Source of the DNA: Geomonas propionica
GTDB taxonomy: Bacteria; Desulfobacterota; Desulfuromonadia; Geobacterales; Geobacteraceae
Direction: 5' to 3'
DNA length: 64,000 bases
Assembly (NCBI RefSeq): GCF_016458235.1
Contig: NZ_JAEMHK010000001.1
Location: forward strand, 1 to 64,000
How positions within the stretch are numbered: the stretch's first letter is position 1; every line of letters starts with the position of its first letter. The notes below the pieces were generated by a model. That model ran no database searches. It was not told the DNA's origin and saw only the letters and a program-made list of their open reading frames with translations. A program made the position numbers and the translations under genes. Shown here piece by piece: positions 8,708 through 17,827 of this stretch.

Positions 8708-11700
8708 TTACCCGTCCAGCATCTCGCGCACCTTGCGCAAAAGCTGCACCGGCTGTACCGGCTTCATGATCAGCTGGATCCCCTGGTCGAAGATGCCGCG
8801 CCGTTCCATGAAGTCGGACGTGTATCCGCTGGAATACAGGATTTTGGTCCCCTGCTTCAGCTGCACGATCTCCACCCCCGCCTCCATCCCGTTTTTCCTG
8901 GGCATGATCAGGTCCATCACCACCAGCGCGATGCGGTCCTGGTGCGCGGCGAAGAGGTCCACCGCCTGCTGGCCGTCGGCGGCCTCGATGACGGTGTAGC
9001 CGAACCTGGTGAGGATGGTCACCAGCAGCCTGCGCACCTCCACGTCGTCCTCGGCCAAGAGCAGTGTCTCGGTACCGCCGCGCGGCGCCGGGAGCTCCAC
9101 CTGTCCCGCCCCCTCCGTGTCGCCGACCTTTGCCAGCGGCAGGTACACCCTGAAGGTCGTCCCCAGGCCGGGCTCGCTGTAGACGTTGATGAAACCTCCG
9201 TGCTGCTTGACGATGCCATAGACGATGGCCATCCCCAGGCCGGTCCCCTTGCCCACCTCCTTGGTGGTGAAGAAAGGTTCGAAGATCCGGCCCCTGGTCT
9301 CCTCGTCCATGCCGCTGCCGGTATCGGACATGACGACGCAGGCGTAGCTCCCCGGCTCGGTGTGTCCGAACTCCGTCTCGGTCGCCGTCTCGACCTTCAC
9401 CACCTCCATGCCCACGGTGAGCGTCCCCCCTTTGGGCATGGCGTCGCGCGCGTTGGTGGCGAGGTTGATCAGCACCTGCTCGATGTGCCCGCTATCCGCT
9501 ATCACCGGCAGATCCGGCCTCAGGCAGTGCACCACCTTCAGGGTGATGTCCTCCCCGATGATGCGCACCAGGAACTTCTGCACGTGCTGCACGATGTCGC
9601 ACAGGTTGACCCGCCTGGGCTCCATGACCTGCTTGCGGCTGAAGGCCAAAAGCCCCTTGGTGAGCTGCGCCGCCCGTTCGGCCGAGACCAGGATCTGGTC
9701 CACCTCCCCCTTTTGCGGTTCGTCCAGCTTGGGATCTGCGGCAAGCAGCGAGCAGTAACCCATGATCACCTGCAGCACGTTGTTGAAATCGTGCGCCACG
9801 CCTCCGGCCAAAAGCCCCACCGCCTCCATCTTCTGGGCCTGACGGAGCTGCTCTTCCAGCCGGCGCTCCGCGGTGATGTCGCGCACCGTGGTGATGACGC
9901 CGATGATATCCCCCCGCACGTCCTTGAGCGGCGCGCGGGTGTCGGTCACCCACCCCGAGCGCCCGGTCTGCTCCACGGAGAACGCGAAATCGACGGGAGT
10001 CGACTCCTCCCCCTCCAGCGACCTGGCGAGCAGCGCCACCACGCCGCTCTCCTTGAGCGCCGGAATGACCTCCTGTGGCCGCCGTCCCAGCATGTCGCCG
10101 GTGCCCAGGCCGGTGAGCTGCTCCATGTACGGGTTCCAGACCTGGCAGCGCAAATCCCGGTCGTAGACGATGATCCCTTCCTGCGCCCCCGCGATGATCT
10201 GCTGGTTGTACTGGCTGGCCTCGAGCAGGGCCTGGTCCGCCCTCAGCTTGGAGCAGGAGATGGCGATGTAATCGACCAGGTCCTCGTACAGGGCCACCTT
10301 CTCAGCGGACATGAGCCCCGGCGCCGGATCGCTGAACTGGAACAGGCCGATCATCTCGCCGTGGGACCGCAGCGGGATCAGGGCCAGCGACTGGAACGAC
10401 TCGACGCGGCAGCGCGTTCCGGCTCCCCCCTGCGCGGCGCGGATCCCCGTCGAGGTCCAGTAGCTCCCTTGCTCCCTCCCCTCTCCGACCGCACTTCCGG
10501 CAAGGACCTCTGCGCACAGGCAGCGCAAGAGAGCCCCCTGCTCCGCAGCGGGCGGCGCCAGCCCCTGCCTGGCCCGATCACACAGGCCGTCCCCGGCGCC
10601 GGGCTGCTCCTCGGCAAGGCCGATATGCTGGTAGTAGGGAAAACCATCTCCCGAGCGCAGGCGGATACCGATGCCGCGGCATCCGGTGAGGTCCCTGAAA
10701 AACCGCGTCGTGCGTGACATCAGTTCGTCGAGGTTGACGGCCTCGTTGCAGATGCGCAGCAGTTCGACGGTGGCGTTGCGGCGCATCTCCTCGCGTTTGC
10801 GCACCGTGATGTTTTCGAACAGGGCCACGAAGAAGCCGTGCTCCACGCTGTACAGCGATACCGCCCACCACTGTTCCAGCGGAGCCATGAAGCTCTCCAG
10901 GTGCTCCGGGAGTCCCGTGTCAGCCACCCGGCCGCAGGCGGCGAGGAAGTCGGCATTGGCCTCGCCCGCCCCGAAGATCACCTGCGAAGCCCGCCTGCCG
11001 ACCAGGTCCACGACTCCGGTCAGCTGCTGCAGGGCACGGTTCACGTTCAGGAAGACGAAATCCTCCACTGTTCCCGAGGTGTCCCGGACCAGGCGGCAGG
11101 AGGCGAACCCCTCCAGCATGTTCTGGAACAGCTGCTGGTAGTCCTGCTTGCTTTTTTGCAGGGCCCGCTCCGCTTGTTTCTGTACCGTTACGTCGCTCAG
11201 CATCACCAGCAGGCAGGAGGTACCCTCCAGGACCACCACGTCGGCGGCATAAAGAACATCGATCACCTCACCCGACTTGCGCTTCAGCTGCAGCTCCTGG
11301 CTGAAGCCGATCCCCCGCCGGATGGCCGCGACGACCTCGTCGCGGGTCCCCTCGTCAAGGTAGACGCCGAGCTGCAGCGCGGTCCGGCCGAGCACCTCCT
11401 CCCGCTGAAAACCGAGCAGGCGCAGCCAGGCCGGGTTCACGTCCATGAGCTGCCCGTCGTCGACGGCAGCGATGCCGATGGCCACCGGCGCGTGGTCGAA
11501 GATGGCTCGGAAGCGGTTTTCGCTGTCTCTGAGTGCCGCCTCGGCCCGTTTGAGCTGGGTGATGTCCACCAGCGTCGAGAGGATGACCTGCTCGCCCCCC
11601 ACCGACAGGAGTTGCGAGGAAAGTTGGGCCACGAAGCGTTCGCCGTTCTTGCGGTTGAACTCCTGCTCCCACCCCCGCAGGGTCCCGGTATCGCGCAACT

Positions 11701-12721
11701 GCGCCACGAAGCGCTGCGCCGCTTCCGGTGTCGGCCAGATGTGGCGCCCCGACCTGCCGATCGCCTCTTCCCTGCTGTACCCGGTCAGGGCCTCCCAGGT
11801 CTCGTTCACCTCCAGGAAGACGCCGTCCTCGAAACGGGTCAGGGCGATGGCGGCCGGGTTTCCGGCAAAGGCGCGCGAGAATTTCTCCTCGGACTTCAGC
11901 AGGCCCTCTTCCGCCTGGCGCCGCGCGGATACGTCCTGGAGCACCGCGAGGATCGACTTGGTCCCGCCACCGGCGCTCGGCAGGAGGTTGAGCGTGGTCT
12001 GGCAATAGATCGACGCGCCGTCCCGCCGCAGCAGGCCGAGTTCCGTCTGCACCGCGTTGCGCCCGTTCCCGCCCAGGCTCCCGATACTCTCCCGGCAGAC
12101 CTCCCGGTCCTCCGGATCGGTCACGGCGGCCAGGTCCATGTCCAGCAGTTCGGCCTCCGCATAGCCGGTCATACGGCAGAACGCCGGGTTCACCTTGAGG
12201 AATCTGCCGCTGACGGGGTCGAGCCGTGCCTCCCCGACGCTCGACTCCATGAACATGATGCGGAACTCTTCTTCCGTTTCCTCGAGTCGTTCCTGGGCCA
12301 TCCGCCGCTCCATCTCCAGCAGCTCAATGCGCGCCTCGGCTAGTTCCGCCTCCGAACTGCTCGCCTCGGCGCGGGCGTCCGTCTCTCCATCCAGGGCCCT
12401 CTGCAGGCGCTTTTGGGAAAAGCCGAACAGTATTCCCATGATCACGAAGATGAGGACCGAGGCGAGGTGGCTCCACTGGTACAACAGGAGCGAGAACGGC
12501 GGCGGGATGAAGACATAGATGATGAGCAGCGCGGAGATGGCGGTGGCGGCGACTGCGGCACGTTTGCCCCCCAGCCGGGAGCTGAGATAGACGGCGGGAT
12601 AGAAGAGCAGGTAGGCGAACGGTTGCAGGTAATCCCAAAGCAGCAACTGGAGCGCACAAGCCAGGAACGGGAGTAGAAGTGCCAGTACGACCTTTACGTT
12701 CTTTGTCGGCACTTCGTCCAA
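8708..12721 (-). CDS. multi-PAS/GAF hybrid sensor histidine kinase with receiver
   Basis: A 1337-residue membrane-anchored hybrid kinase. Residues 1-105 form several hydrophobic helices with the [15 protein letters not shown] loop of KdpD-type DUF4118 sensors, followed by a coiled coil (105-150). Then come PAS domains near 150-265, 275-395, 400-520 and 525-640, a GAF near 650-815 and a fifth PAS near 820-940. The kinase core has the phospho-His in [13 protein letters not shown] (NtrB-like), an N-box ([10 protein letters not shown]) and G-boxes. The C-terminal receiver has EDD, Asp in VVMDLIMP and Lys in IMKPVQP. The TTG start has AAGGAGG 6 nt upstream. No output regulator is adjacent, so the partner is unknown. 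Confidence 0.93.
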   Translation of the reverse strand: MDEVPTKNVKVVLALLLPFLACALQLLLWDYLQPFAYLLFYPAVYLSSRLGGKRAAVAATAISALLIIYVFIPPPFSLLLYQWSHLASVLIFVIMGILFGFSQKRLQRALDGETDARAEASSSEAELAEARIELLEMERRMAQERLEETEEEFRIMFMESSVGEARLDPVSGRFLKVNPAFCRMTGYAEAELLDMDLAAVTDPEDREVCRESIGSLGGNGRNAVQTELGLLRRDGASIYCQTTLNLLPSAGGGTKSILAVLQDVSARRQAEEGLLKSEEKFSRAFAGNPAAIALTRFEDGVFLEVNETWEALTGYSREEAIGRSGRHIWPTPEAAQRFVAQLRDTGTLRGWEQEFNRKNGERFVAQLSSQLLSVGGEQVILSTLVDITQLKRAEAALRDSENRFRAIFDHAPVAIGIAAVDDGQLMDVNPAWLRLLGFQREEVLGRTALQLGVYLDEGTRDEVVAAIRRGIGFSQELQLKRKSGEVIDVLYAADVVVLEGTSCLLVMLSDVTVQKQAERALQKSKQDYQQLFQNMLEGFASCRLVRDTSGTVEDFVFLNVNRALQQLTGVVDLVGRRASQVIFGAGEANADFLAACGRVADTGLPEHLESFMAPLEQWWAVSLYSVEHGFFVALFENITVRKREEMRRNATVELLRICNEAVNLDELMSRTTRFFRDLTGCRGIGIRLRSGDGFPYYQHIGLAEEQPGAGDGLCDRARQGLAPPAAEQGALLRCLCAEVLAGSAVGEGREQGSYWTSTGIRAAQGGAGTRCRVESFQSLALIPLRSHGEMIGLFQFSDPAPGLMSAEKVALYEDLVDYIAISCSKLRADQALLEASQYNQQIIAGAQEGIIVYDRDLRCQVWNPYMEQLTGLGTGDMLGRRPQEVIPALKESGVVALLARSLEGEESTPVDFAFSVEQTGRSGWVTDTRAPLKDVRGDIIGVITTVRDITAERRLEEQLRQAQKMEAVGLLAGGVAHDFNNVLQVIMGYCSLLAADPKLDEPQKGEVDQILVSAERAAQLTKGLLAFSRKQVMEPRRVNLCDIVQHVQKFLVRIIGEDITLKVVHCLRPDLPVIADSGHIEQVLINLATNARDAMPKGGTLTVGMEVVKVETATETEFGHTEPGSYACVVMSDTGSGMDEETRGRIFEPFFTTKEVGKGTGLGMAIVYGIVKQHGGFINVYSEPGLGTTFRVYLPLAKVGDTEGAGQVELPAPRGGTETLLLAEDDVEVRRLLVTILTRFGYTVIEAADGQQAVDLFAAHQDRIALVVMDLIMPRKNGMEAGVEIVQLKQGTKILYSSGYTSDFMERRGIFDQGIQLIMKPVQPVQLLRKVREMLDG

Positions 12722-13054
12722 GCTTTCCTCCTTCAGTACACACCCAGGAGCTGATCATGGACCGGAGTGACTGACAATACGCAGGTTTTCTACTCTATCA
12801 AGCAGAACGCAGATGGGAGTTTTGGCAGGCGTTACAGCAATCTGGAGTACCCGCGGTAGAGACTAGTCTACCTGGGCGCTTCTCTTTTGCAACATGCTCG
12901 TCGTAAAGTACAAGTAATAACGCCGATCCGGTGCCGGCAGGAGAGCTCTCCCCCGTACCACCCGCTCACGCCGACACAACCTCCTTTACGGGAGTGGTAG
13001 ACATAATGAAAGTTAAACCTGCCAATATATCGTGTCGTGTCAAAGTTTTCGGTG
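12722..13054. other. intergenic region without a gene
   Basis: A 333-bp spacer between the mutY-like gene and the hybrid kinase, both on the minus strand. It should hold the kinase promoter. A 10-bp palindrome AGACTAGTCT lies at 12860-12869. I see no ORF with coding character, no terminator and no RNA gene. Confidence 0.4.
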
Positions 13055-13879
13055 TCAGCGGATCCAGAACCTGTCCGCTTCCTGCCTGATGAAACCTTCC
13101 CGCTCAAGCTGTGCCAGGTTGCCCGCCAGCAGTGCTCCCTCCAGGGCGAGCTTTTCCTCCAGCCGCCCCAGGAGCACCCCCGGCTCGGCCAGGATGGCCC
13201 TCAGGATCAGGCTGCGCTGCTCGCGGTTGGAGCCACGAAACGGCGACTGGCGCACGTGGTGGGCGCTCTTGCGGCTGGGGTTGGCCCGGTTGCGCTTGAG
13301 GGAGCTCCCGTAGTCCATCAGCGCGTAGTACCAGTCGCGCGGGTTGTCCCGGTCCAGGGCGAGTTCGACCAGGGGGAGGATCTGGGCATCGCGCACCGAC
13401 TCGCTATCCGGGAAGAAGTGGTGGATGAAGACGGAGCGGATGTTGGTTTCGATGAAAGGAGTCGCGACGCCGAAGGCGAAAGCAGCGACGGCGCGGGCGG
13501 TGTAGGGGCCGATGCCCGGCAGCGACTCCAGGTGCTCCACTTCGCGCGGCAGCGTGCCTGCGAAACGCTCCACGACGTCCTTGGCGCACAGCTGCAGCGA
13601 GACCGCGCGCCGGTTGTAGCCAAGCCCCTGCCATAGCGACAGCACGCGGGACAGCTCCGCCCCGGCCAGCTCCTGCCAGGTCGGGAACACCGCCAGGAAC
13701 TGAAGGTACTTGTCGCGCACCCGGTCCACCTGGGTCTGCTGCAGCATGATCTCGGACACCAGGATGGCGTAAGGGTCGCGGGTCTCCCGCCAGGGAAGCC
13801 GCCGTCCCTGCCTGCGGTAATGGTCGAGGACCGTGTCCCGGAAAAGGTTCACTGCCGCTATGGTTACTGATTCATGCAT
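13055..13879 (-). CDS. MutY-like HhH-GPD DNA glycosylase lacking the Fe-S cluster
   Basis: A 274-residue DNA glycosylase. The MutY signature WRETRDPYAILVSEIMLQQT carries the catalytic Glu of adenine glycosylases, and the helix-hairpin-helix reads LPGIGPYTARAV. Two departures stand out. The position of the catalytic Asp of MutY/Nth is Glu (FIETNIRSV). The four Cys that hold the 4Fe-4S cluster after the MDYG segment are absent (SLKRNRANPSRKSAHH instead). A winged-helix-like tail (about 210-274) replaces the NUDIX-like MutY C-domain. It probably excises A opposite 8-oxoG or a related mispair. GGAGG lies 6 nt before the ATG. Confidence 0.8.
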   Translation of the reverse strand: MHESVTIAAVNLFRDTVLDHYRRQGRRLPWRETRDPYAILVSEIMLQQTQVDRVRDKYLQFLAVFPTWQELAGAELSRVLSLWQGLGYNRRAVSLQLCAKDVVERFAGTLPREVEHLESLPGIGPYTARAVAAFAFGVATPFIETNIRSVFIHHFFPDSESVRDAQILPLVELALDRDNPRDWYYALMDYGSSLKRNRANPSRKSAHHVRQSPFRGSNREQRSLILRAILAEPGVLLGRLEEKLALEGALLAGNLAQLEREGFIRQEADRFWIR

Positions 13880-14090
13880 CTGCCGCCTCCACAACACCGC
13901 CGGGATGGCGCCCACTCCCGCCCGGCAGCGATTGTAACTTGCTTTGCCCTCCGCAACCAACTACAAATCGACCGTCTCTATCCTATCCTCTCGGTATACA
14001 TTCATAAATTATAATCATTGTCACCAGACCACCCCGACGTACTATTTAGAGATGGGTCATCTCTCACAACAAGCAGGAAAAGGAGGCGCT

Positions 14091-14447
14091 ATGAAAAGGC
14101 TGGGTGCGGTAGTACTGGTACTGGCTGGTCTGTGCGGCTGTCTTCCTACCCACGACCTCGCGAAAACTCTGCGTTACGCAGACAACACACCGGTCGGAGT
14201 CGAGAACATCAAGTTCCTCGATCTGAACCAAATGAAACGAGGAGAGGCCTGTACCTTCAACATCTTCTATGTCATCCCGCTCTTCGGCGACGGCTCCATC
14301 TTGACCGCGGCCCGCAAAGGTAGCATCAACAACGTGGAACTGATCGGTCAAACCGGCACTTGGTACTTCCCCTTCAGCACCGACTGTACCGTGGTCTATG
14401 GCGACAAGAGCGCCATCATCCAGAGACAGAAGGAACCGGCCAAGTAA
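14091..14447 (+). CDS. TRL-like lipoprotein
   Basis: A 118-residue lipoprotein with a short basic start, a hydrophobic core and a lipobox (LAGLC-GC, lipidated Cys about residue 17). The body contains EACTFNIFYVIPLFGDGSI followed by LTAARKGSI, the core of the TRL-like family (TRL = tRNA-locus-associated, function unknown). It should sit in the periplasm anchored to a membrane. AGGAGG lies 4 nt before the ATG. The opposite-strand neighbour is the glycosylase, so it has its own promoter in the AT-rich 13.95-14.05 kb stretch. Confidence 0.75.
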   Translation: MKRLGAVVLVLAGLCGCLPTHDLAKTLRYADNTPVGVENIKFLDLNQMKRGEACTFNIFYVIPLFGDGSILTAARKGSINNVELIGQTGTWYFPFSTDCTVVYGDKSAIIQRQKEPAK

Positions 14448-14603
14448 CAGCTAAAGACTGTCCCACCGGCCCTGCAGCTCTTGCTGCGTCGCAGAGCCGC
14501 AAGGATGTCACAAGGGGGGGAGCCCAATCGCGCTCCCCCTTTGCGTTGGTCCCGCTACGTTGCCCGGCAAGATGTTGCCACCAAACGTTGCCCCCGAACC
14601 AGC

Positions 14604-14640
14604 GTTCCCCCCTTTGCGAAGGGGGACAGGGGGGATTTGC
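14604..14640. repeat. dispersed G-rich palindrome, family A
   Basis: CCCCCCTTTGCGAAGGGGG then ACAGGGGGGATTTGC. Near-identical to the copies at 4991 and 25332. Confidence 0.75.
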
Positions 14641-14712
14641 ATTTACTCTTTGACATCCCCCCGCCCACTACCTTAACCTGTCGCCTCACCTCAACCGCGG
14701 CAAGGTCAACAC

Positions 14713-15585
14713 ATGCACAGCAGATTTTCACCCGCCCTCACCGGCGCCCTCGCCATGGTCATCTGTGGCTTTTTATGGAGCCTCGCCGGCCTCTTCATCA
14801 AGATCCTGGAGTGGAACCCTTTTCTTATCGCCGGCCTCAGGAGCCTGATCGCCTTCCTGTTCCTTTTCGCCCTGGTCGGCACGGTGCGTTTCAAGTGGTC
14901 CCGCCCGCTCCTTGGCGCCGCCCTAGCCAACGCCGCCACCATGCTCCTGTTCGTCGCCGCCAACAAGACCACCACCGCGGCCAACGCCATACTGCTGCAG
15001 TACCTGGCGCCCGTGTTCACCGCCGTCTTCAGCGTCGTGTTCCTCAAGGAGCACCTGTACCGCGAGCAGGTGCTTGCCCTGATCATGACCATGGTCGGCA
15101 TGGTGGTGCTGTTTTTGGACCGTCTTTCTCCGGGACAGCTCCTCGGCAACCTCATGGCCCTCACCTCGGCCTTCACCTTTTCTCTGATGTTCATCTTCAC
15201 CCGGATGCAAAAGGAAGGAGACCCGCTGCAGTCGTTCATGGCCTCCCACGCGGTGGCCGCCCTGGTCGCCCTTGGCGTTGCCGTATTCCTCCCCCTGCCC
15301 GTCTTCACCGCCAAGGCGATCGGCAGTATCCTCATCCTCGGCGTAGTGCAGATCGGCCTGGCCGCGTTCTTCTTTTCCTACGGGATAAAACGGATCTCGG
15401 CCGTCACCGCCAACCTCCTGGCCGTCATCGAGCCGGTGTTCAACCCGGTCTGGGTCTTCCTGGTACTTGGTGAGGCACCGACGGCCAACACCCTGGTGGG
15501 CGGCGCGCTCATCCTCGGCTCCGTCACCCTCGCCAGCCTGATCAGCGCCCGCAGGATTCCTAAATACTCCTTAGCCTCCTCTTAA
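14713..15585 (+). CDS. EamA/DMT-family permease
   Basis: A 290-residue inner-membrane protein of ten helices formed by two EamA repeats (about 10-135 and 150-280). Typical elements include the opening GFLWSLAGLFIKILEWNP, the helix-4 region with NAILLQYLAPVFTA and its second-repeat counterpart NLLAVIEPVFNPVWVFL. The family exports metabolites, amino acids or drugs; the substrate cannot be told. The ribosome site is poor (AAGG nine nt upstream). It stands alone between a family A repeat and a small Cys-protein gene. Confidence 0.9.
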   Translation: MHSRFSPALTGALAMVICGFLWSLAGLFIKILEWNPFLIAGLRSLIAFLFLFALVGTVRFKWSRPLLGAALANAATMLLFVAANKTTTAANAILLQYLAPVFTAVFSVVFLKEHLYREQVLALIMTMVGMVVLFLDRLSPGQLLGNLMALTSAFTFSLMFIFTRMQKEGDPLQSFMASHAVAALVALGVAVFLPLPVFTAKAIGSILILGVVQIGLAAFFFSYGIKRISAVTANLLAVIEPVFNPVWVFLVLGEAPTANTLVGGALILGSVTLASLISARRIPKYSLASS

Positions 15586-15714
15586 AATCCTATTGCAGCA
15601 AACAAAGCAAAGGTATATATTCCCACACGACTTGTGCGGGTTAACCGGCATCAGTCATAGCACGGCAAGACATACAAGCTGTACCTTTTGTCAGATACCA
15701 TAGGAGGAGAAGTT

Positions 15715-15933
15715 ATGGCAGATTGCGAGCTTTTGTCCGGATGTATTTTCTTCAATGACCAGATGGCAAACATGCCGTCGACCAGCAACGTGTTCAAGAT
15801 GATGTACTGCAACGACAACTTCGAGGGATGTGCGCGCTACACCGTACGCAAGGAACTCGGGAAGGATGCCGTCCCTGAGGACCTGTTCCCCAACCAGACC
15901 GATCGGGCCAAAGAGATCCTTGGCAAAGGTTGA
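15715..15933 (+). CDS. small conserved Cys-motif protein
   Basis: A 72-residue soluble protein with four Cys: C4 and C10 in MADCELLSGCIFFND, and two more in MMYCNDNFEGCARYTV. The pattern C-x5-C-x-F-F-N, then Y-C-x6-C-A-R-Y, suggests metal or thiol chemistry and looks conserved rather than random. The function is unknown. AGGAGG lies 7 nt before the ATG, so I reject the upstream start at 15688. A terminator follows at 15993, making it a single-gene unit. Confidence 0.75.
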   Translation: MADCELLSGCIFFNDQMANMPSTSNVFKMMYCNDNFEGCARYTVRKELGKDAVPEDLFPNQTDRAKEILGKG

Positions 15934-15992
15934 CAACACACGGCTGGAATTGTATAGAATCGTCGTGATCAGGCAGCAATAAGCACCGGTTT

Positions 15993-16020
15993 AAAGGCCG
16001 CGGGATCCGTGGCCTTTTTT
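15993..16020 (+). terminator. Rho-independent terminator
   Basis: AAAGGCC-GCGGGATCCGT-GGCCTTT followed by Ts. It separates the Cys-protein gene from the CDF gene. Confidence 0.85.
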
Positions 16021-16055
16021 AGTGGCACAGCCGGCGTCTGACAAAGGAAGGGAAG

Positions 16056-16985
16056 ATGGTTTCAGCAGAACACGATGCCCTGAAAAGGGGGGCGGCCCGG
16101 TTGTCGGTGGCCTCCAACGCGACGCTGGTGGTCGCCAAGCTGGCGGTCGGCATGATCACCGGTTCGGTCTCGGTGCTGTCCGAGGCGGTTCACTCCGGCG
16201 TCGACCTCGTCGCCGCGGGGATTGCCTGGTACTCGGTGCGGGAGTCGGGCAAGCCCGCCGACGAGGACCACCACTACGGCCACGGCAAGATCGAGAACGT
16301 GGCCGGCACCATCGAGGCCGTCCTCATCTTCGGCGCCGCCTTCTACATCATATGGGAGGCGGTGCAAAAGCTTCGCGCCGGGGTGGCGGAAGTCGAGGGA
16401 CTCGGTCTGGGTGCGGCGGTCATGGCGGTGTCGGCGGTCGCCAACTACCTCGTTTCCCGGCACCTCTTGAATGTCGCCGCCGCCACCGACTCGGTCGCGC
16501 TGGAAGCCGACGCCATGCACCTGCGCACCGACGTCTACACCTCGGCCGGTGTCCTCGGCGGCTTGATCGCCATAAAGTTCACCGGCATCCCGATGCTCGA
16601 CCCGCTCGTCGCCATCGTGGTCGCGCTCATGATCATCAAGGCCGCCTGGGATCTGACCAGGAGCGCCTTCTTCCACATCCTCGACGTAAAGCTGCCCGAA
16701 GAAGAGGAAGCTGTGATCCACGAGGTGCTGGAGAACTACCGCGAGCACCTCATCGAGTACCACAAGCTGCGCACCCGCAAGTCCGGGCATCTGCGCTACG
16801 TCGACATGCACCTCGTGGTCCCGCGGCAGATGACCGTCGAGGGCGCGCACGCCCTGAGCCACGAGATCACCGCCGAGATCGAGCACCGGCTCCCCTACAG
16901 CCACATACTGGTGCACCTCGAGCCCTGCCCCGGCGGCTGCGACCACTGCACCGTGGACTGCCACAAGCTCCCTGCCAGGCGGTAA
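16056..16985 (+). CDS. cation diffusion facilitator (CDF) metal exporter
   Basis: A 309-residue CDF transporter with six membrane helices and a cytoplasmic C-terminal domain (about 215-290). The metal site is visible as HSGVD in helix 2 and HLRTD in helix 5, with the HHYGHGKIEN loop between helices 2 and 3. Proteins of this family exchange Zn, Fe, Mn, Co or Cd for protons. The C-terminal tail is Cys-rich (CPGGCDHCTVDCHK), an added metal-binding tail. The ATG follows GGAAGGGAAG. It ends about 40 bp before the convergent TetR gene. Confidence 0.93.
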   Translation: MVSAEHDALKRGAARLSVASNATLVVAKLAVGMITGSVSVLSEAVHSGVDLVAAGIAWYSVRESGKPADEDHHYGHGKIENVAGTIEAVLIFGAAFYIIWEAVQKLRAGVAEVEGLGLGAAVMAVSAVANYLVSRHLLNVAAATDSVALEADAMHLRTDVYTSAGVLGGLIAIKFTGIPMLDPLVAIVVALMIIKAAWDLTRSAFFHILDVKLPEEEEAVIHEVLENYREHLIEYHKLRTRKSGHLRYVDMHLVVPRQMTVEGAHALSHEITAEIEHRLPYSHILVHLEPCPGGCDHCTVDCHKLPARR

Positions 16986-17028
16986 GCCGGATAAATGTAA
17001 AAAGGAATTGTTATGACGGCGGTGGAGG

Positions 17029-17622
17029 TCAGGCGGCGCCGACGCCGCGGGTGAAGATTTTCAGGTACTGCTGCACCAGCTCCTCGTCGCGCTCGGGCGA
17101 GTGGCTGATCAGGTTCTCGGTCGCCTGGCTGCTCAGGAAGAAATAGTTCACCATCCCCGCCAGCGCCAGGGCCGCGTTGGTGGGATGGACGTCGGCCCGG
17201 AAGCGCTGCTGCCGTATCCCCTCCTCTATGGCCTGTGCCATGATCACGATCACCTCATCGATAACCGGCATGACCAGGGTGGCGAAAAACGCCGTCGGGT
17301 TGGTCAACTCGCTGGTGTAAAAGCGCAACAGGTACGGGTTGTCACGGTGCCTGCGGAAGGTCCAGCGCAGGTAACTCTCCACCATCTCGACCGGATCGCT
17401 CACCCGCTCCCTGATCTCGTGAATCTCCGCGAAGCAGGCGAACTGCCGCTGCAAAACCGCGGAGTAGAGACCTTCTTTGCTGCCGAAGTGGTAGGAGATC
17501 ATGGAGATGCTGGTCCCCGCCGCCTGGGAAAGCTCCCGAATACTCACGCCGTACAGCCCCCTCTCCGAGAAGAGCTGCGTCGCCACATCCAATAACTTCT
17601 TGTTGCACTCCGTCTTTTCCAT
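17029..17622 (-). CDS. TetR-family repressor divergent from the CoA-transferase
   Basis: A 197-residue regulator. The N-terminal HTH (about 10-55) ends in the signature GTSISMISYHFGSKEGLY, and the rest is a helical ligand-binding domain with a CecR/DUF1956-like character. It is transcribed away from the acetyl-CoA hydrolase/transferase gene, and a perfect 14-bp palindrome lies in the shared promoter region, so it most likely represses that gene and itself. The ligand may be an acyl-CoA, which is inference from context. The ATG has only a weak GGTAGG upstream. Confidence 0.9.
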   Translation of the reverse strand: MEKTECNKKLLDVATQLFSERGLYGVSIRELSQAAGTSISMISYHFGSKEGLYSAVLQRQFACFAEIHEIRERVSDPVEMVESYLRWTFRRHRDNPYLLRFYTSELTNPTAFFATLVMPVIDEVIVIMAQAIEEGIRQQRFRADVHPTNAALALAGMVNYFFLSSQATENLISHSPERDEELVQQYLKIFTRGVGAA

Positions 17623-17692
17623 TACCTACCCCGGCCCAGTGATACGCGCGCGCCAACATTAGCAAAAACGACGTCGAAATACCAATTCTATA

Positions 17693-17721
17693 TTGCAAAT
17701 AAAACATCGTACTGTTATGTT
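17693..17721 (+). promoter_or_regulatory. promoter of the CoA-transferase gene
   Basis: TTGCAA (17693-17698), a 17-bp spacer and TATGTT (17716-17721) with an extended TGT before the -10. The start point would fall at or just before the palindrome at 17730. Confidence 0.5.
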
Positions 17722-17729
17722 GTATTCGC

Positions 17730-17743
17730 CGAACGATCGTTCG
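17730..17743. promoter_or_regulatory. TetR-type operator palindrome
   Basis: CGAACGATCGTTCG is a perfect 14-bp palindrome between the divergent tetR and CoA-transferase genes, just downstream of the inferred -10 element. Its size and symmetry suit a TetR dimer. Confidence 0.7.
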
Positions 17744-17827
17744 ATTGTCACATCGAGCGCCCCCATGGCTAACTTAAATTTCCCGCTGTCAGAGTGGGAT
17801 GACATCATCAAAGGAGGATCCAGATTA

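Noticed and set aside
9000-10717. 591-codon plus-strand frame inside the hybrid kinase gene
   Set aside because: Antisense shadow of the kinase; composition is unlike a protein domain and the kinase frame has clear motifs throughout.
12868-13107. 79-codon minus-strand frame before the hybrid kinase
   Set aside because: It overlaps the end of the glycosylase gene in another frame and shows no family-like features.
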